A stretch of DNA of 64,000 bases, from positions 1 through 64,000 of the forward strand of contig JARKIF010000021.1 of NCBI GenBank assembly GCA_029378245.1, given 5' to 3'. The stretch's first letter is position 1, and each line of letters starts with the position of its first letter. The notes beneath the pieces were generated by a model, which did no database searches, had not been told where the DNA came from, and saw only the letters and a list, made by a program, of their open reading frames with translations. Positions 34,279 through 46,019 of the stretch are shown here, in pieces. Made by a program: the position numbers and the translations under genes. The DNA is from Roridomyces roridus (Eukaryota > Basidiomycota > Agaricomycetes > Agaricales > Mycenaceae).

Positions 34279-34980
34279 TCAGTCGATGGTGTGCCCGCAC
34301 TGGAGCAGTACAGTAGCTACTATGCACGTCTCCAGGAGACCTTCAGCAACAGCAGAGGCCGCAATCTCTAGTGAAATAGTGCCATCGTCTTCGCGGGTAA
34401 TCTGACCTAACAACGCGGGAGTTGAGGTTTCGGTCGGGTATAGCTGGAGAGTTGAAGCAATGAGTCACGGAAATGCAGTCAAACCTCCGACTTACACATA
34501 TCGCTTTCTGTCGCGGGGTCCAGACATATTTCCGGCCCTTGACTTTCATAACTCGATGGCTGTCCACAATTTTATGTTTAATTCGGTGTTGGGTCCTGGA
34601 GTATCCGCATACCTTGCATCCCGCGAGAGAGTGAGCCAGTCCGCAACCCGCCGCTTCGAGAATATGTCTGAAATCTCTACCAAGGGCCTGTCCTTCCACT
34701 CAATTAAACTGATCCTCTTTCCCTCCTGATCGGTTATAGTGGTGTATCCAGGCATAGAGGAAGGGTCCGTCGTGATGCGGAAGTGCAAGCCAGTATTCCT
34801 GCCGACGACATTGCAATTCAATATCGACGGACTGAAATCAGTGAAACTGAATAACACGATGTGGGATGTTGAAGCGTTGGATGCAAACGGAAGTGCCCCA
34901 TAGACGGATGGGATGTCTGAACCCGCGCGGTTCGACCATGCGGAGTAGGGGTTGATGTGGGTGGGGTGCTGAGAGTTCAT
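34279..34980 (-). CDS. DUF6593-like protein, paralogue B
   Basis: Three exons in transcript order: 34980-34613, 34559-34496 and 34443-34279; 198 residues, all GT-AG. It parallels copy A throughout: THINPYSAWSNR, GALPFASNASTSHIVLFSF, SILNCNVVGRNTGLHFRITT, GKRISLIEWKDRPLVEISD, VMKVKGRKYVWTPRQKAI and a final TCIVATVLLQCGHTID. The shared exon layout and tail show a tandem duplication. No signal peptide or span is present. Function unknown. Confidence 0.78.
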
Positions 34981-36226
34981 CGGGTAGCGGGGCTGGTGGC
35001 TTGTGGACCGTCTCTCCCCGCTGGTCTTTAAGTATGTGGAGCGGAGACCTTCGAGTCCAGGTTGAGAAAGGAGGAGTCGGTCCCCACCTAGCAGACAGTA
35101 CCGAGCTTATGCTTATACTTGGTACTTACATTCGGGTAAACGTTGGCAATTCCCAAGGAGGACGATCCCGAAGCAGAGCGAGTTGAGATCTGCGTTGGAT
35201 AAGCGATGACAAAGCCCGTCTTGAAACTAGGTAGCTACTAGGATTCTATAGAAACAAGTAAGGTTCGGATATGGTACAAATGACTCGCTGATATTCAAAA
35301 CGCCGTGTCAGTGCCACATAAGCAGCCTACGGCATTTGAAGTGCACGAAATCACGACGTGCAAGCGGAATGCATTGAGCTTGAAGAGCCATAAATCCTGG
35401 AAGTTGGCGACAGATTATGTTGGTGCTTGCATTGAACGGGTGCCCTGGCGGGAGAGATTGTTCAGCTCCTACGTAATCCAGCTCCTTGGGTTTGATTGGC
35501 ATTACATGGCCTTTATCCGCTTTGGGCGCTGTTGGTTCTGCCGACGACTCTTGAGCACTAGCTGTTAACGTTTCTGCCGGTTGGCTGCCGGGATACACAG
35601 CAACTGATCAGTTCCGAATAATGAAACTGAACGTCGACTAAATGAGAACCAAACGACGGTCAAGGCCGAATGGGATTGCACCGAGACTCGAAACTACGTC
35701 CGCAATCCCGCTGAGCGAGACTGGAATGCTCGAGAGCCCCGCTTCTGTCGATCATTCCCCACTTGGCGACCTGAGACCTGAGAAGTTACCGGGAAATGAT
35801 GAGCACTTGACGGACGAACCGACCACCACCCGACATCATACCGACTTGCGAGTCATTATTCGAAATCGGACCACCGCTCAGGCAGCACTCACTTGGCGTG
35901 GCTTATAATTACTTCGAGAATGCACTGAAACCCGCAAACGTCGCCGCCGCCTTCGCCCACACCGCCTGACGGTGCAGAGTCAATTCCTCCCATTGTCGCC
36001 TCGGATGGAAGAACGGGATTTACTTCATTGGTCCGGGACCGAGCGGCGAGAATACTATTTCCAGGCGGCAAGCACTCATTCCCGACGCCGGCGCTGGAGT
36101 TGTCGGGATATGCGAATGGAGAGGTCCGACCGCCGCCGCCACGCACTCCCAGTAGCTTAGCCCGCGGCGTCGCACGAAAAGGGTAGAAATTCAATTGTTA
36201 ATGGGAATAAATAACAGTACTCTGAC
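34981..36226. other. Intergenic stretch of about 1.2 kb
   Basis: No supported gene. A minus-strand frame of about 96 codons at 35308-35598 begins only at a GTG and has no known motif. Confidence 0.35.
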
Positions 36227-37156
36227 TTAGTCGCAGAATGTAATCTGAAAGATAATCGGTCAACGTGGCAGGAGATCAACGGAATTACGATGCGTACTTC
36301 CAAATTGACGTTGTTCGCCTGGCACGCGACTTGCACCTGAGTGTCGGTGGACACATGGAAGGCGGTCTTGCAAGACGCAGAGGTACCTGAGCATGATGAT
36401 GAGGACAACTTCTCTTGAACCGACATCGCTACGCACAGTCCGCGCCAGTGGAGCATCCGTTGGTGTATCTGTTACAAGGCATCGATAAGGAATCTGATAG
36501 CGCACAGAGAAACAAACTTGAATCCAGTGGTCACTGAGAATTTGTGCCTGCAACAAGAATGATTCAGATGGGATGAAAGGGAGCAGGCCGGAATCTAAAG
36601 TCGTACGGCGCGATGAGCGTGATGTCGGTGCTCGAGCCTGATCCCGGAGTGGTGGGATTCTGGAATTGAACTCAATTTTCGAATGCCAATTCAGAGCGCA
36701 TCACCGCACCTTGAGCGTGGTCTCAACCATCGTGCAGCTCTCGCCATTGAAACCACAAGAACCTCGCAAGGGAGTCGGTGACGAACCGAAGCGACCTAGA
36801 TGACGCACCAGTCTGCAGGTAGGCTATGGCACCGATCAAAGGCCCGTTGACGGTGTGGGCCGCTAGGCAATTGCATTGAGAGTCGGGTGTGCTAGGGCGA
36901 TGACCGACATACCGCCAGTGGATAGCGTGGAGGAACCTTGGATGAGGCGAGGCTAGGGATATGAGTACATGTTGGACACAGACAAGCGGGAGGTAAGCAC
37001 CGTTCCCTTTCCACACCTAAAGGAGGGAAGTGAGACGATGACAGAGCTTTGGAATACAGTTACTCACTTGTTGACAAAGGTGACGGTGTGAGACTCGCCG
37101 CGAACGGCGCTGACGGCGAAGGCAAACAGGACAAGACTGGTTGTGAGGAAAGGCAT
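36227..37156 (-). CDS. Small secreted 'glycopeptide'-type protein, many short exons
   Basis: A signal peptide and mature start (MPFLTTSLVLFAFAVSAVRG, then ESHTVTFVNKCGKGT) is followed, in short exons separated by 45-60 nt introns, by PRLIQGSSTLSTGG, NGPLIGAIAYLQTG, SCGFNGESCTMVETTLK, NPTTPGSGSSTDITLIAP, FSVTTGF, and SCKTAFHVSTDTQVQVACQA ending at LEITFCD. I recognise this order from agaric proteins annotated as glycopeptides: small secreted, cysteine-paired, beta-rich proteins somewhat like thaumatins. Their role is not established. The stop is the TAA at 36229-36227. Several middle exon edges were not fixed to the base, and the part around 36420-36540 is the least certain. Confidence 0.7.
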
Positions 37157-38094
37157 GGGGAGGAAGCAGAGAAGATGCTTTTCTTGACTAACTGCGCGCC
37201 ATTTATCCTCTGCGGGTGAAAGGTGGACAACTCCCGCAACGTAAACATCAGTTTCAGCGTCATCTTTCCAGTTTGTGTCCCGCAAAAGACATGCGAGATC
37301 GTCGACGAGTGATTCCGGCGGTCGTCTTTGAGTCCAATGTACCATAGAGCCACGACAGAATGCGTGAAGACTCGATCACAATAGCGACATGCACTGCACT
37401 TCCAAGCTGATCAACCCCGTCCAATTCATTCATGGAGCAACGGACGTACGGTATAATTTACTAACCCTCGTCAGAGTTGCCCCTTGTTCCGCTGCCGCCA
37501 TGCTATATGCGCGAGTTTGAAGCAAAGCACCCATCCAACATCAAAAGAAAAGCGCGGTGATTATGTGGATGCCATCTGTTTTGGACATCTCGTTTTGAGG
37601 GAAATCCAGTAAGATGACATGCGGCGCTTGCGGGTACGCGATACAATGGGTCGGATACTAGATAATCGACTGCCGGATGTTGGCCGGATGTCGGACGGTG
37701 GGTCCCTCGACGGGTGCCGAGCGGCAGGATTCCGGAGAGTCCCTGCAGCTTTAGACAGCAAGAAAGAGGCATTTGGGAGTGCGGCATAAAGCAGTCGCGA
37801 CAGCGCGGAGTGAATCTCGAGACGTGGACCGTGGTCACTGGTCAAGAGGTGCAGGCGATCACGTGGTCATTTGATTGCTCCCGGCTCCGCCTTTGAAGTT
37901 TGATCCGTTAGCCGGCCTGTGGGCTCAAGAAATCCGTGGCGCTAAAATCGGCCTCGGAGAAACACGGGATACATGCGCTCTCCCCGCGGCCTCGACCGGT
38001 CTCACCACGGATGCAAATCTAGAAAATGCCGACACCGACCGGCCCAGCCCAACCTCGTCTGTTGTATTAATGTATGGTACCACTTTGCGTTTTC
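37157..38094. other. Divergent intergenic region of about 0.9 kb
   Basis: No supported gene. Short overlapping frames on both strands lack motifs. Confidence 0.35.
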
Positions 38095-38102
38095 TATAAA
38101 AG
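38095..38102 (+). promoter_or_regulatory. TATA box of the small acidic protein gene
   Basis: TATAAAAG, 50-57 nt upstream of the ATG at 38152. Confidence 0.5.
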
Positions 38103-38151
38103 ACGTCTGTCCAAGACCCGTTAAAGCCCCCATCTTGAACACGAAAACGAA

Positions 38152-38517
38152 ATGGCCACTGCAATCCACACACCTTCGCTGCACTTCCGCAGCGGTACTC
38201 AACCCGCAATCATCTCATTGCCGAAAGAAGAGTTTGAGCTCAATGGGTTTGCTCTCGGTGCGTAGCTTCTTGATCATATCACCCTCAAAGGTACACGTTA
38301 ACTCGACTTTTTAGATCCTCGGTTTTATGATGACGAGGAAGATTACCTGGACGAATACATCATGGATTTGGGCGCGGATTCAGAGTCCCTGCTCGAGTCG
38401 GAATCGACATCATCTTTGAGCGAGCGGGCAGCGCCGGTCACGCCAACCCCGAAATTTCCACCACCCCCGCCTGATGTGCCTTTTTCGTTCGTGTTTTCTC
38501 TACGTTGTGCAAAATGA
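38152..38517 (+). CDS. Small acidic, low-complexity protein
   Basis: Two exons, 38152-38257 and 38315-38517, joined by a 57-nt GT-AG intron in phase; 102 residues. The N-terminal third is mixed (SLPKEEFELNGFAL), the middle is acidic (YDDEEDYLDEYIMDLGADSE), and the C-terminal part is Ser- and Pro-rich (PKFPPPPPDVPFSF). There is no signal peptide or recognised domain. It is probably a disordered intracellular protein. The TATA box and in-phase intron favour a real gene. Confidence 0.55.
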
Positions 38518-38772
38518 GGGGCGGCTGATTCAAAGACTTGCTCCAGCCACGCGGATTGGACTCATTCTGTTACACACGTATTGGCTTGTCTGTCACTCTT
38601 GGCTGTGTTTTGGCGGTTGGGAGCAAGGAGTGTGGGCGCTTGATCATGAGGATTATTTTGGGACTATTCATCTCATCCGGAATCCGTTGTATGTACATTA
38701 CTGCTGGAGCTGAAAAACAACGATAAATATTCTATCGTTCAAGCCAGACTGTGGATCACTCACCGATTTCAT

Positions 38773-39105
38773 TCACACACCCTCCACCATGCTCCACACC
38801 TGCTGGATCTTCCCCTCCTCATTCAAGACATAAAACACGTTCTCCGTAATCTTTTTCTCCCTCCCTACGACCTCGATGCTGAGCCGCGCAGCGACCTTGC
38901 GCGCCCGCTCGTCGACTATGAGCTCGTCAATCGTGAAGGTCGATCCGTCGAGGATGAGGGCGCGGTATTCGGCTGGGGTGAAATGACGGTCGTTGTGGAT
39001 GACGGGGGAGGCGAGGTACGGGGCGAGATTTCCCGAGGAGGGCGGGAGGGCGTTGACTGCGGCAATGTAGGTGCGGTAGAAGGATTGGAGGTCGGTGGTC
39101 GACAT
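38773..39105 (-). CDS. SnoaL-like (NTF2-fold) small protein
   Basis: A single exon of 110 residues. The N-terminal helix (LQSFYRTYIAAVNALPPSS), the HNDRHFTPAEYRALI block, and the strands DELIVDERARKVAARLSI, VFYVLNEEGKIQQVWSMV follow the SnoaL-like fold, in which a cone-shaped alpha+beta barrel binds a small hydrophobic ligand. Fungal members are mostly uncharacterised and range from cyclases to binding proteins. No biosynthetic partner gene is next to it. Length is normal for the family and the ATG at 39105 starts the helix cleanly. Confidence 0.75.
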   Translation of the reverse strand: MSTTDLQSFYRTYIAAVNALPPSSGNLAPYLASPVIHNDRHFTPAEYRALILDGSTFTIDELIVDERARKVAARLSIEVVGREKKITENVFYVLNEEGKIQQVWSMVEGV

Positions 39106-39778
39106 GGTGGTGGTTTGTAAGAGAGTTGTCTTGGGTTTTGATTGAATTGACCGCTTAGATTATGACGTCACTCATCACTGGAAGACAACGCTCACAGCGA
39201 CATGGACTCCATTGACGCCCGAATTTCTTTGTAGTCCTCCGACCTCAAGACTGCACTGTGTATGAATCCCGGTCCTCGATCCGACGCCGCCGCCAGTGGA
39301 CTGATGCGGTGCAACTGATAATCACTGATTTTCTCCTTCTGGTCACACTGCCTCCCATCGCCTCTTGTCCAGAACCACCACCTCGTCTCGCTATCTAGCC
39401 GGACTTCTCATCTTTTCAGTCCCACCACTTTCTTCGCCTACTCAAGATGATGTGGGATTTGTCCGGCGGGAATGCAGCGCCCGGAATGCCGGTGCCACAT
39501 CCTTCGAGCTCGTCGTGCGTGCAATTCCGATCTTTCTCCTCCTCGAACCTCACAGACAGACAGGTTATCAGTGCCGTGAGTAGTCTTATAAGATGTTCAC
39601 AGGCAGGTAACAGCACTGACTGCGTCCAGGCACAAACCTCACCACCATGGGAGACCTTTGAGTGCTCCCGGCCCACCTTCTCCGGGATGGAGTGTCTCGA
39701 GGGCGCACACACCAGTACCTGTCCCAGTCCCGAATTCATTCTTGTGAGTCCCTTCTCCACCTATTCCTTTCCGCGTTT
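39106..39778. other. Region upstream of the metacaspase, possibly with a 5' exon
   Basis: A plus-strand frame from ATG 39447 with GT...AG pairs near 39577-39628 and 39744-39789 looks partly coding, but it cannot be joined in phase to the metacaspase frame, so it is left unassigned. Confidence 0.3.
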
Positions 39779-41622
39779 ATGCGGCCAGAAACTCGGAATC
39801 TGGGTGAGTCACGCATCTTGCCCGAAAACTGCGCCCGGTACCGACGCTGTTTATGTAGCGCCTACGTCTACGAACCCACTCCGCGCGGTCTCTTGACTCC
39901 ATCGCACGGACACCGGCATCATCATCATCATCACCAACACCACCACCATGCTCCGCCTCCTCCTCCACAGCCCCAACCTCGCCGACACCACCGTCCTCCG
40001 CCGAGCCCACATGTCCAATTCGTCCCGCCACAGCCACGACCTCCCCGCCGTCACCACCACGCACAGACGCCCTCAGCTCCAGTCATCAAGCTCCCGATTG
40101 TCCTCCATCCCAAGTTCCGCCCTCCCCCAGCCATCGTCCATACCCCGCATTTCATGTACTCAAAGTGCACGGGTCGTAGACGTGCGCTCTGTGTGGGTAT
40201 TTTGATTTCTATCTTCGGCGGTCGGTCTCACGCGCGCCTTTTTCTTTCCTTTTCTTAGATTGGTATAAATTATCAAGGACAGAGTCACGAGCTGCGCGGG
40301 TGTATCAACGATGCCAAGCACGTCTTTAGTTTCCTCGTCCGTGCGTGTGCTGTGCTTGGCTTGGCGGAATGCTGGACACTGAAACTGCTTGTAGGCCGCG
40401 GGTATCATCCCGAGGATATCGTGGTTCTGACCGACGACAGTCCGAATCCACGCGGGAGGCCGACGAGGCAGAATATTATTGATGCCATGTGCGTTCTCTT
40501 CCTCTTCGTTTATGTTGTGCTCACAAACTGCAGGCACTGGTTAGTTCAAGGCGCGCGTACGCACGATGCGTTGTTCTTCCACTGTGCGTCCCTCCACTCT
40601 CTCCATGAATAATCTGTGGATTATGATTATGTAGATTCCGGACACGGCGGCCAGACACCCGACCTTGACGGGGATGAACCCGACGGGTACGACGAGACGA
40701 TCTACCCGGTTGATTACAAACGCGCTGGACATATCGTGGATGATGTATGTCTTATTCCTTTCCTCTTCTGCTTCAAGCTGACGTCGCTGTAGGAGATGCA
40801 TAATATCATGGTATGATATTGAGAATTTACCCTTAAAATTGTTGTACCATTTGAATAGGTCAAGCCGCTGCCTGAAGGGTGTCGGCTCACGGTGCGTTTT
40901 CTCCTGGTCTCGAGAGACTCTTTGACTGACTGACTTCCATTCAGGCCGTTTTCGATGTAATTATGCTCCCGCGACGATTGTGCTTGCGCTGATTTCCGTC
41001 CCATTTAGTCCTGCCATTCAGGGACTGTGCTCGGTGCGCCCTCTCATCCGTTCTCATTTATGCCAATTGCTTACGCACGCAGACCTCCCGTACATGGTCC
41101 GTCTTCCATCTACCCTCATCTTCCTGCTCCCTCCCTAATAAGACGCCCTGACAGTACGACCACCACGGACGACTCAAAGGCGTGCAAGTAACAGGCCGCG
41201 CACTCGTACGCAAGACGACGCATGCGGACGTCATCTCGCTGTCTGGGTGTAAAGATGGTCAGACGAGTGCGGATACGTTTGCGGATGGGATGGCTGTTGG
41301 TGCGGCGAGTCATGTGCGTTTCATTTCATTTCATTCAGTGTGGCGAACCCGAAGTTGATTGGATTTTCAGGCGTTCATCAAGGCGTTTGAGATGCACCCG
41401 AATCAGTCTTATCGAGAGATTATGCGGAATATTCGGTGTGTTCCTTCCTTCATTTCACTGTTTCTACAAGGCTGACCAGAGGACGTAGTGTGATCTTGAA
41501 TCCCAAGTTTAGCCAGAAACCGCAGCTTGGGAGTTCGCATCCTATCGTACGTTTTTCTGTCATTTTGGTTGAGGCAAGACTGACGAGTCGAGTAGGATAC
41601 GGGTCTCAAGTTCATTATGTGA
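39779..41622 (+). CDS. Metacaspase with His/Pro-rich N-terminal region
   Basis: Begins at an ATG (39779) in frame with a tail of His and Pro ([20 protein letters not shown]), then the peptidase C14 domain. Supported exons include one ending at 40192, then 40259-40340, 40395-40488 and 40534-40583, followed by short exons to a TGA at 41620-41622. Motifs: [32 protein letters not shown], the catalytic His in [10 protein letters not shown], the acidic loop [17 protein letters not shown], and the catalytic Cys in [11 protein letters not shown]. It ends DTGLKFIM. Metacaspases are cysteine peptidases cleaving after Arg/Lys, linked to stress responses, ageing and protein quality control. The Pro-rich prodomain makes it type I-like; the His run is unusual. 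The N-terminus is the uncertain part. Confidence 0.85.
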
Positions 41623-41801
41623 AGTGTTTATTCGGACGCCTTTCATTTATTTGTTGCTACCACCTCTCGAGTGTATTTCCCTCGCTGGCCTACCTGTACA
41701 GTTATCCCTAATCCAATCACTTCTGAATTCCAAACGAATCGTATATCGTGCAAATCGTAAGTAATGTACAATCATAACCTCTCTCTCTTACAAGTAGAAC
41801 C

Positions 41802-43656
41802 TCAAACCTCCTTGACACCCACCACAAACCCATCCTTATCCTTCTCCCCCTCGTCAAGTCCCTCCCTCCCTCGAAGCCCGGAATCCGAATCCCCCACGCG
41901 GTCCATCACATCACGGAATTGCGGTACAAAGTTGCAGCAAAGCGCGTATACGAGAGTGGCGATGAAGAAACATACGGGAACGACCATGGCGAACGCTGTC
42001 GAGTTGTGGATGTCGGCTACTTTGGCTGTAAGTGGGGGAACTGCGGTTTAAATTTTTATTCAGCACTCGGCATTTGGAAGGAAGGAGAGCAGAGAAAACG
42101 CACCACACGCCCCGCCTACGACGCCCGCTACGATCCACCCCGAAGCGCGCTTGGTGTGCCTACCGAGTCCGCGGATGCCCAAAGCGACGATCGTAGGGAA
42201 ACACACGCTCTCGAAGAAGAGCGTCATGTACAGCATTGCTACGCCCGTGTGGCTGTGCCTTTGGGTGATGGAGGCGGAACAGAAGATGATGACGCCGATG
42301 ATGTAGATGAGGAAGACGATGCGGGGGCGGATGCGTGTCATTATCGCTGCAAGAGGCAAGAGGTCAGATGAGATGGAGAGAGAGAGAGAGAGACGCACCC
42401 GAGCCAGAAAACCGCCCAGCAGCAAAACACCCCTGCGCACCCGCAAGCAGCTTGGCACCCAGCGCGGACTTTTGCACCGTGTCAAGGTTTCCCGTGGGCC
42501 ACGTATCGACGACGTAGTTGATAAAGTACCCAGCAATGGCGACTTGCGCGCCAGTGTAACAGAATTGCGCAAACGCAGCGGCGAAGACTCTCCATTGCCT
42601 CCAGAACGGCTGAGCCCCTGCGTCTTCCCCGGCATGGGTCATCTCGGCTTGCTGGGCCATGTCCGTGTCTGCGTGACGGTCAATCAATCCAACTCCAGTG
42701 AATAGACTCGTGAAACTCACCTGTTACTTCGGGAATGACAGAAAAGAAAAAGACGACTGCGAGGCAGAATACGAATATGGCGATGGCGAGGTAGACCCAT
42801 TGCACCGTTTTCAGTGAATCGACAGAGTCGCCAGTGTCTTTGAAGAATGCGTACGAGCCTTGAAAAAGAGAATATTCAATCAGATTGCTAGACACATAAC
42901 AGGGAACGCACCGAGGACAGGACCGATGACGGTTCCGATAGCCTGTACAGCCTGTGCAATGTTGATTCGCAACTCTGCGTACTTGGGTGGCCCGGTGACT
43001 GTGGGGTGGGTGGTTAGACATTACGCCGAGGACGGCGGATCTACGGACGTACCGGCCATGTAGGGATTCGCCGCCGTCTCCAAGCATCCGAGACCGGAGG
43101 CGATAATGAAGGTGGCCCCACAGAACCCTCCGAAGGACCGTTTTAGAGCGGCGGGCCACATGCAGAGGGCTCCAATGCCTTCCAGCGTCAGGCCTGAACG
43201 AAAGGATGAGAGATGATGTGGAGAAGGAGGACAAGGAAGACGCACCGAGGATAAAGACAGCCCGATATCCATAATGCCGCAGGATCCAATTCCCATATCC
43301 CAGCGCGGCGAACGGGTATGCACCAAAGTACGCCGCCTGCAGTCCTGAGGATCTCGTCCGCGTGATGCCGAGGGTGTTTTGAAAGTGCTTGTTTAGCGTG
43401 TCTAGCAGACCGTACGCGAAGCCCTGCAGAGTCAAAAGTCAAAAGGGAGAAGGTAATCCCAAGGGACGCCACGCACCCAGAGGAAGTACAAGATGGTGAC
43501 GAGAAACAGCGGCCATATGGTCTCACGGAGGGTCAGCTGGGCGGCATTCGTGATACGGTCGCCGACGCGGAGGGAATGAGCGCGGAAGCGCGCTTTCGTC
43601 TTGTTGTTTTCCACTACCGAGCTCGCTGCCTTTTCGTCGACGGGGGAAGACGACAT
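41802..43656 (-). CDS. MFS sugar transporter of the FHS (fucose/GlcNAc permease) family
   Basis: The minus-strand gene starts at ATG 43656 (MSSSPVDEKAASSVVENN) and ends at TGA 41802, with about eight introns of 50-60 nt. The core begins at LFLVTILYFLWGFAYGLLDT, then TRTRSSGLQAAYFGAYPF, FGGFCGATFIIASGLGCLET followed by AANPY, the FHS block around NIAQAVQAIGTVIGPVLGSY, and the second half with FINYVVDTWP and GLGRHTKRASGWIVAGVVGG. A long acidic C-terminal tail ends in DKDGFVVGVKEV. FHS members such as bacterial FucP and the yeast N-acetylglucosamine carrier couple sugar uptake to protons. The sugar cannot be assigned here. An AG microsatellite lies in one intron at about 42376-42393. Confidence 0.85.
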
Positions 43657-44270
43657 CGTGGGGGCAGTGGGAGAGGGCTTCGAGAAGAAGCTTGGGGCGG
43701 GTTTTAAACGCTCTGAATCCGGCCCGTGGAATGGAGTCAGGTGGGGATGCCGTGGCGTCTGCCAGAATCAAGGAAGGTTGCTGGCCATAGAATTCGGGAT
43801 CACGAGAAGCCACGGGTACCCGCGCGTTTGCGCCAAGATCACGAGGAAGCGGATGGGTCTTTTCTGGAAGCCCGTCATCGAAGCCTGTGGAAAGCCTGGA
43901 AAGGAGTCTGAACGTCGGTCAGGCTCAGGGAGAGGGCGTCTCAGTAGTCGTCGATTCCACTTTTGTGAGCCCACGACCGAGTGGCCTGGACCATAAATTG
44001 CGACATTGAAAAGCGGCAGCCAGAAAAAGCTCCGCCTGAATAGTTGCAGTCCACGTAGGCGAGTGTAGGCGGGACAAGGAAGGCACTCGGTAGCGGAGCT
44101 GAGGATTTCTGTGATTCTTGTCACTGACACTTTGCACGCGTGACCTGTCCAAGGCAGGGGAAAAAAGAAGAGGATGCCAGCTGGGCTCGGTAATGGTGTT
44201 TGTTGGCGCCCAAAAGAATTACAAAAAAAATGCCCAAAAAAGGAAAGGGGAGGGGAGAGGAAAGAGGAAA
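43657..44270. other. Promoter-side intergenic region
   Basis: No supported gene. Poly-A/G-rich sequence near 44220-44270. Confidence 0.3.
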
Positions 44271-44678
44271 CTAGATGAACTCCTGCCCTTCTGAAACCTC
44301 CAGGGTAGGATCACCCTCATGTACAAGGATCAGTCGAAAAAGCATGACCGAAGATTCGATGCCGAGATGCCACATCAATGATCTTATCAACGATGGAATG
44401 ATATGTGGCGTGTAATGCTCAGGTTCTGCTGGCCCCTCATTATTTTGCCTCCGGTAGGTCGGAGATGAAAATCTGGTGCTATTCCACTCATTTCGGTATA
44501 TTGTACGAATTTTCTCCACGCAAAGTTCCCAGGTGGCTTGTTTGATGAGCATTTGATCTGGATCACAGAGCACAGATGTCAAGCAGACCAGTAGCTCCCT
44601 GGCTGAGAAATCCTCGAGGCAATAGGAAATGTTTGCCATGAGAGATACCCACCCTGCCACTGATGCTCCGTAGTGCAT
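44271..44678 (-). CDS. Hypothetical protein or terminal exon, unknown family
   Basis: An open frame on the minus strand, with first ATG at 44678, encodes 135 residues with a normal amino acid make-up, including LMANISYCLEDFSARELLVC, MLIKQATWELCVEKIRTIY and SLMWHLGIESSVMLFRLILV. A possible splice acceptor lies just upstream, so this may be the last exon of a longer gene. No domain is recognised and no promoter is evident. It borders the palindrome-rich island. Confidence 0.3.
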   Translation of the reverse strand: MHYGASVAGWVSLMANISYCLEDFSARELLVCLTSVLCDPDQMLIKQATWELCVEKIRTIYRNEWNSTRFSSPTYRRQNNEGPAEPEHYTPHIIPSLIRSLMWHLGIESSVMLFRLILVHEGDPTLEVSEGQEFI

Positions 44679-45085
44679 AACACTCGGGATGGGATTGGGA
44701 TCTTGCCTGCAGCCGGAGAATGTCACTTTGCGGGAGGAAGCTCACACGAGAAACAATGCTTCAGGTCCCCTTCAAAAATTCGAGACCCATAGAAGATCCT
44801 TAGAAGGTCCGAACAATTTCTTTCCTGGCAATTTCAAGGATTCACGATTATGGCCGACTGATGGCACGCACTACAACTGCAGTGCCTCAACAGACATCTG
44901 AAAAAATTCAAGCAGTGACCCATGAGTATGAGAAACATAATTAGACACTGTTCCGTGTCATCTGCGGTGTAAGTGCTGAGGATTGAGCAGAAACGATTCA
45001 ACATTCGACAATTGATTGACAGATGATGTAAACCGAAACAGCTGATGCACGTGAATAATTCCCATTCCAGGTTGCACCCTTAACC

Positions 45086-45300
45086 CCGGCGGGTTACACT
45101 ATCTTTGGGTGTAACCCAACACTTCAGGCTACCTCAAAGCCTACCTACTTAGGCTTGACATATGGCTGAGGGGTGGGGCCTAAGTAGGTCCCAGGAAGTG
45201 GGTATACGCAGTGGTGGTGCACCCACCCACGGCGGTGGGTATACCTACCTGGGGATACCCACCATGTCACATCACACTGCGTGGTGGGTATACCCACCTC
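45086..45300. repeat. Left outer cluster of short palindromes
   Basis: Several different short inverted repeats are packed together: GGGTTACAC...GTGTAACCC (about 45090-45117), CCTACTTAGGC...GCCTAAGTAGG (about 45146-45190), and then at least three copies of the palindrome GTGGGTATACCCAC or close variants (45198-45300). The last motif is the same as in the large array at 47640-48115. Confidence 0.75.
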
Positions 45301-45308
45301 CCACCGAG

Positions 45309-45780
45309 CCAGCTCGTTTTTGCGATTCTGGGGGCTGTATGGGGCGGTTTTTGTGCCCGCTTGTGGCCCCCGGCTGTTGGCTAGCAGGCCAGCTCGTTTT
45401 GGGGATTTTCATGGCTGTACAGGGCAGCTTTCATGCCTGCTTCTGGCCCCCGGCTGTTGGCTAGCAGGCCAGCTCGTTTTGGGGATTTTCATGGCTGTAC
45501 AGGGCAGCTTTCATGCCTGCTTCTGGCCCCTGGCTGGTGGCTAGTAGCCCAGCTCGTTTTGGGGATTTTGGGGCTGTACGGGGTGGTTTTCGTGCCTGCT
45601 GCTGGCCCCTGGCTGGGTGCCAGCCCAGCTTGCTGGGCAAATTTCGGGGCTGTACGGGCGGTTCTCGTGCCTGGTGCTAGCCCCTGGCTGGGTGCCAGCA
45701 GCCCAGCTCCTTTTGCATCCCGTACCGGTTCTTTCTTGTGTGCTGGCTAGTAGCTGATGAACTAGCTTGATTTTTGATAT
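45309..45780. repeat. Minisatellite, period 80 bp
   Basis: Copies begin with CCAGCTCGTTTT at 45309, 45389, 45469 and 45549, with two degenerate further copies near 45626 and 45704. The unit carries GGCTGTACAGGGCAGCTTTC and GGCCCCCGGCTGTTGGCTAG. The middle copies are nearly identical, so expansion is recent. Confidence 0.9.
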
Positions 45781-46019
45781 TTTCAAGCCATAAATGACGG
45801 TCCATACAGTCATGCCTGTTGCTGGGTTGGTGGTACCCAGTTTGCTTCAGTGATTTTTTTGTTCGGTTTTCGTATAGTGTCTAGCCTTTTTGAATTTAAC
45901 TATGCGAGAACCAATGTGCAATCTGGGTCACCATGAGTGCTGCCGGTGTCCTGGCTACCGGGCCCAGTACAGTACGGATACAGTACAGAGTGGTGCCATA
46001 CTACCACTGAGGACCACAG

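Noticed and set aside
39447..39778. 5' exons of the metacaspase
   Set aside because: They look partly coding but cannot be joined in phase to the caspase frame.
45162..45813. Open frames with A-R-F-G-D-F-H-G-C repeats
   Set aside because: Translations of the 80-bp minisatellite.
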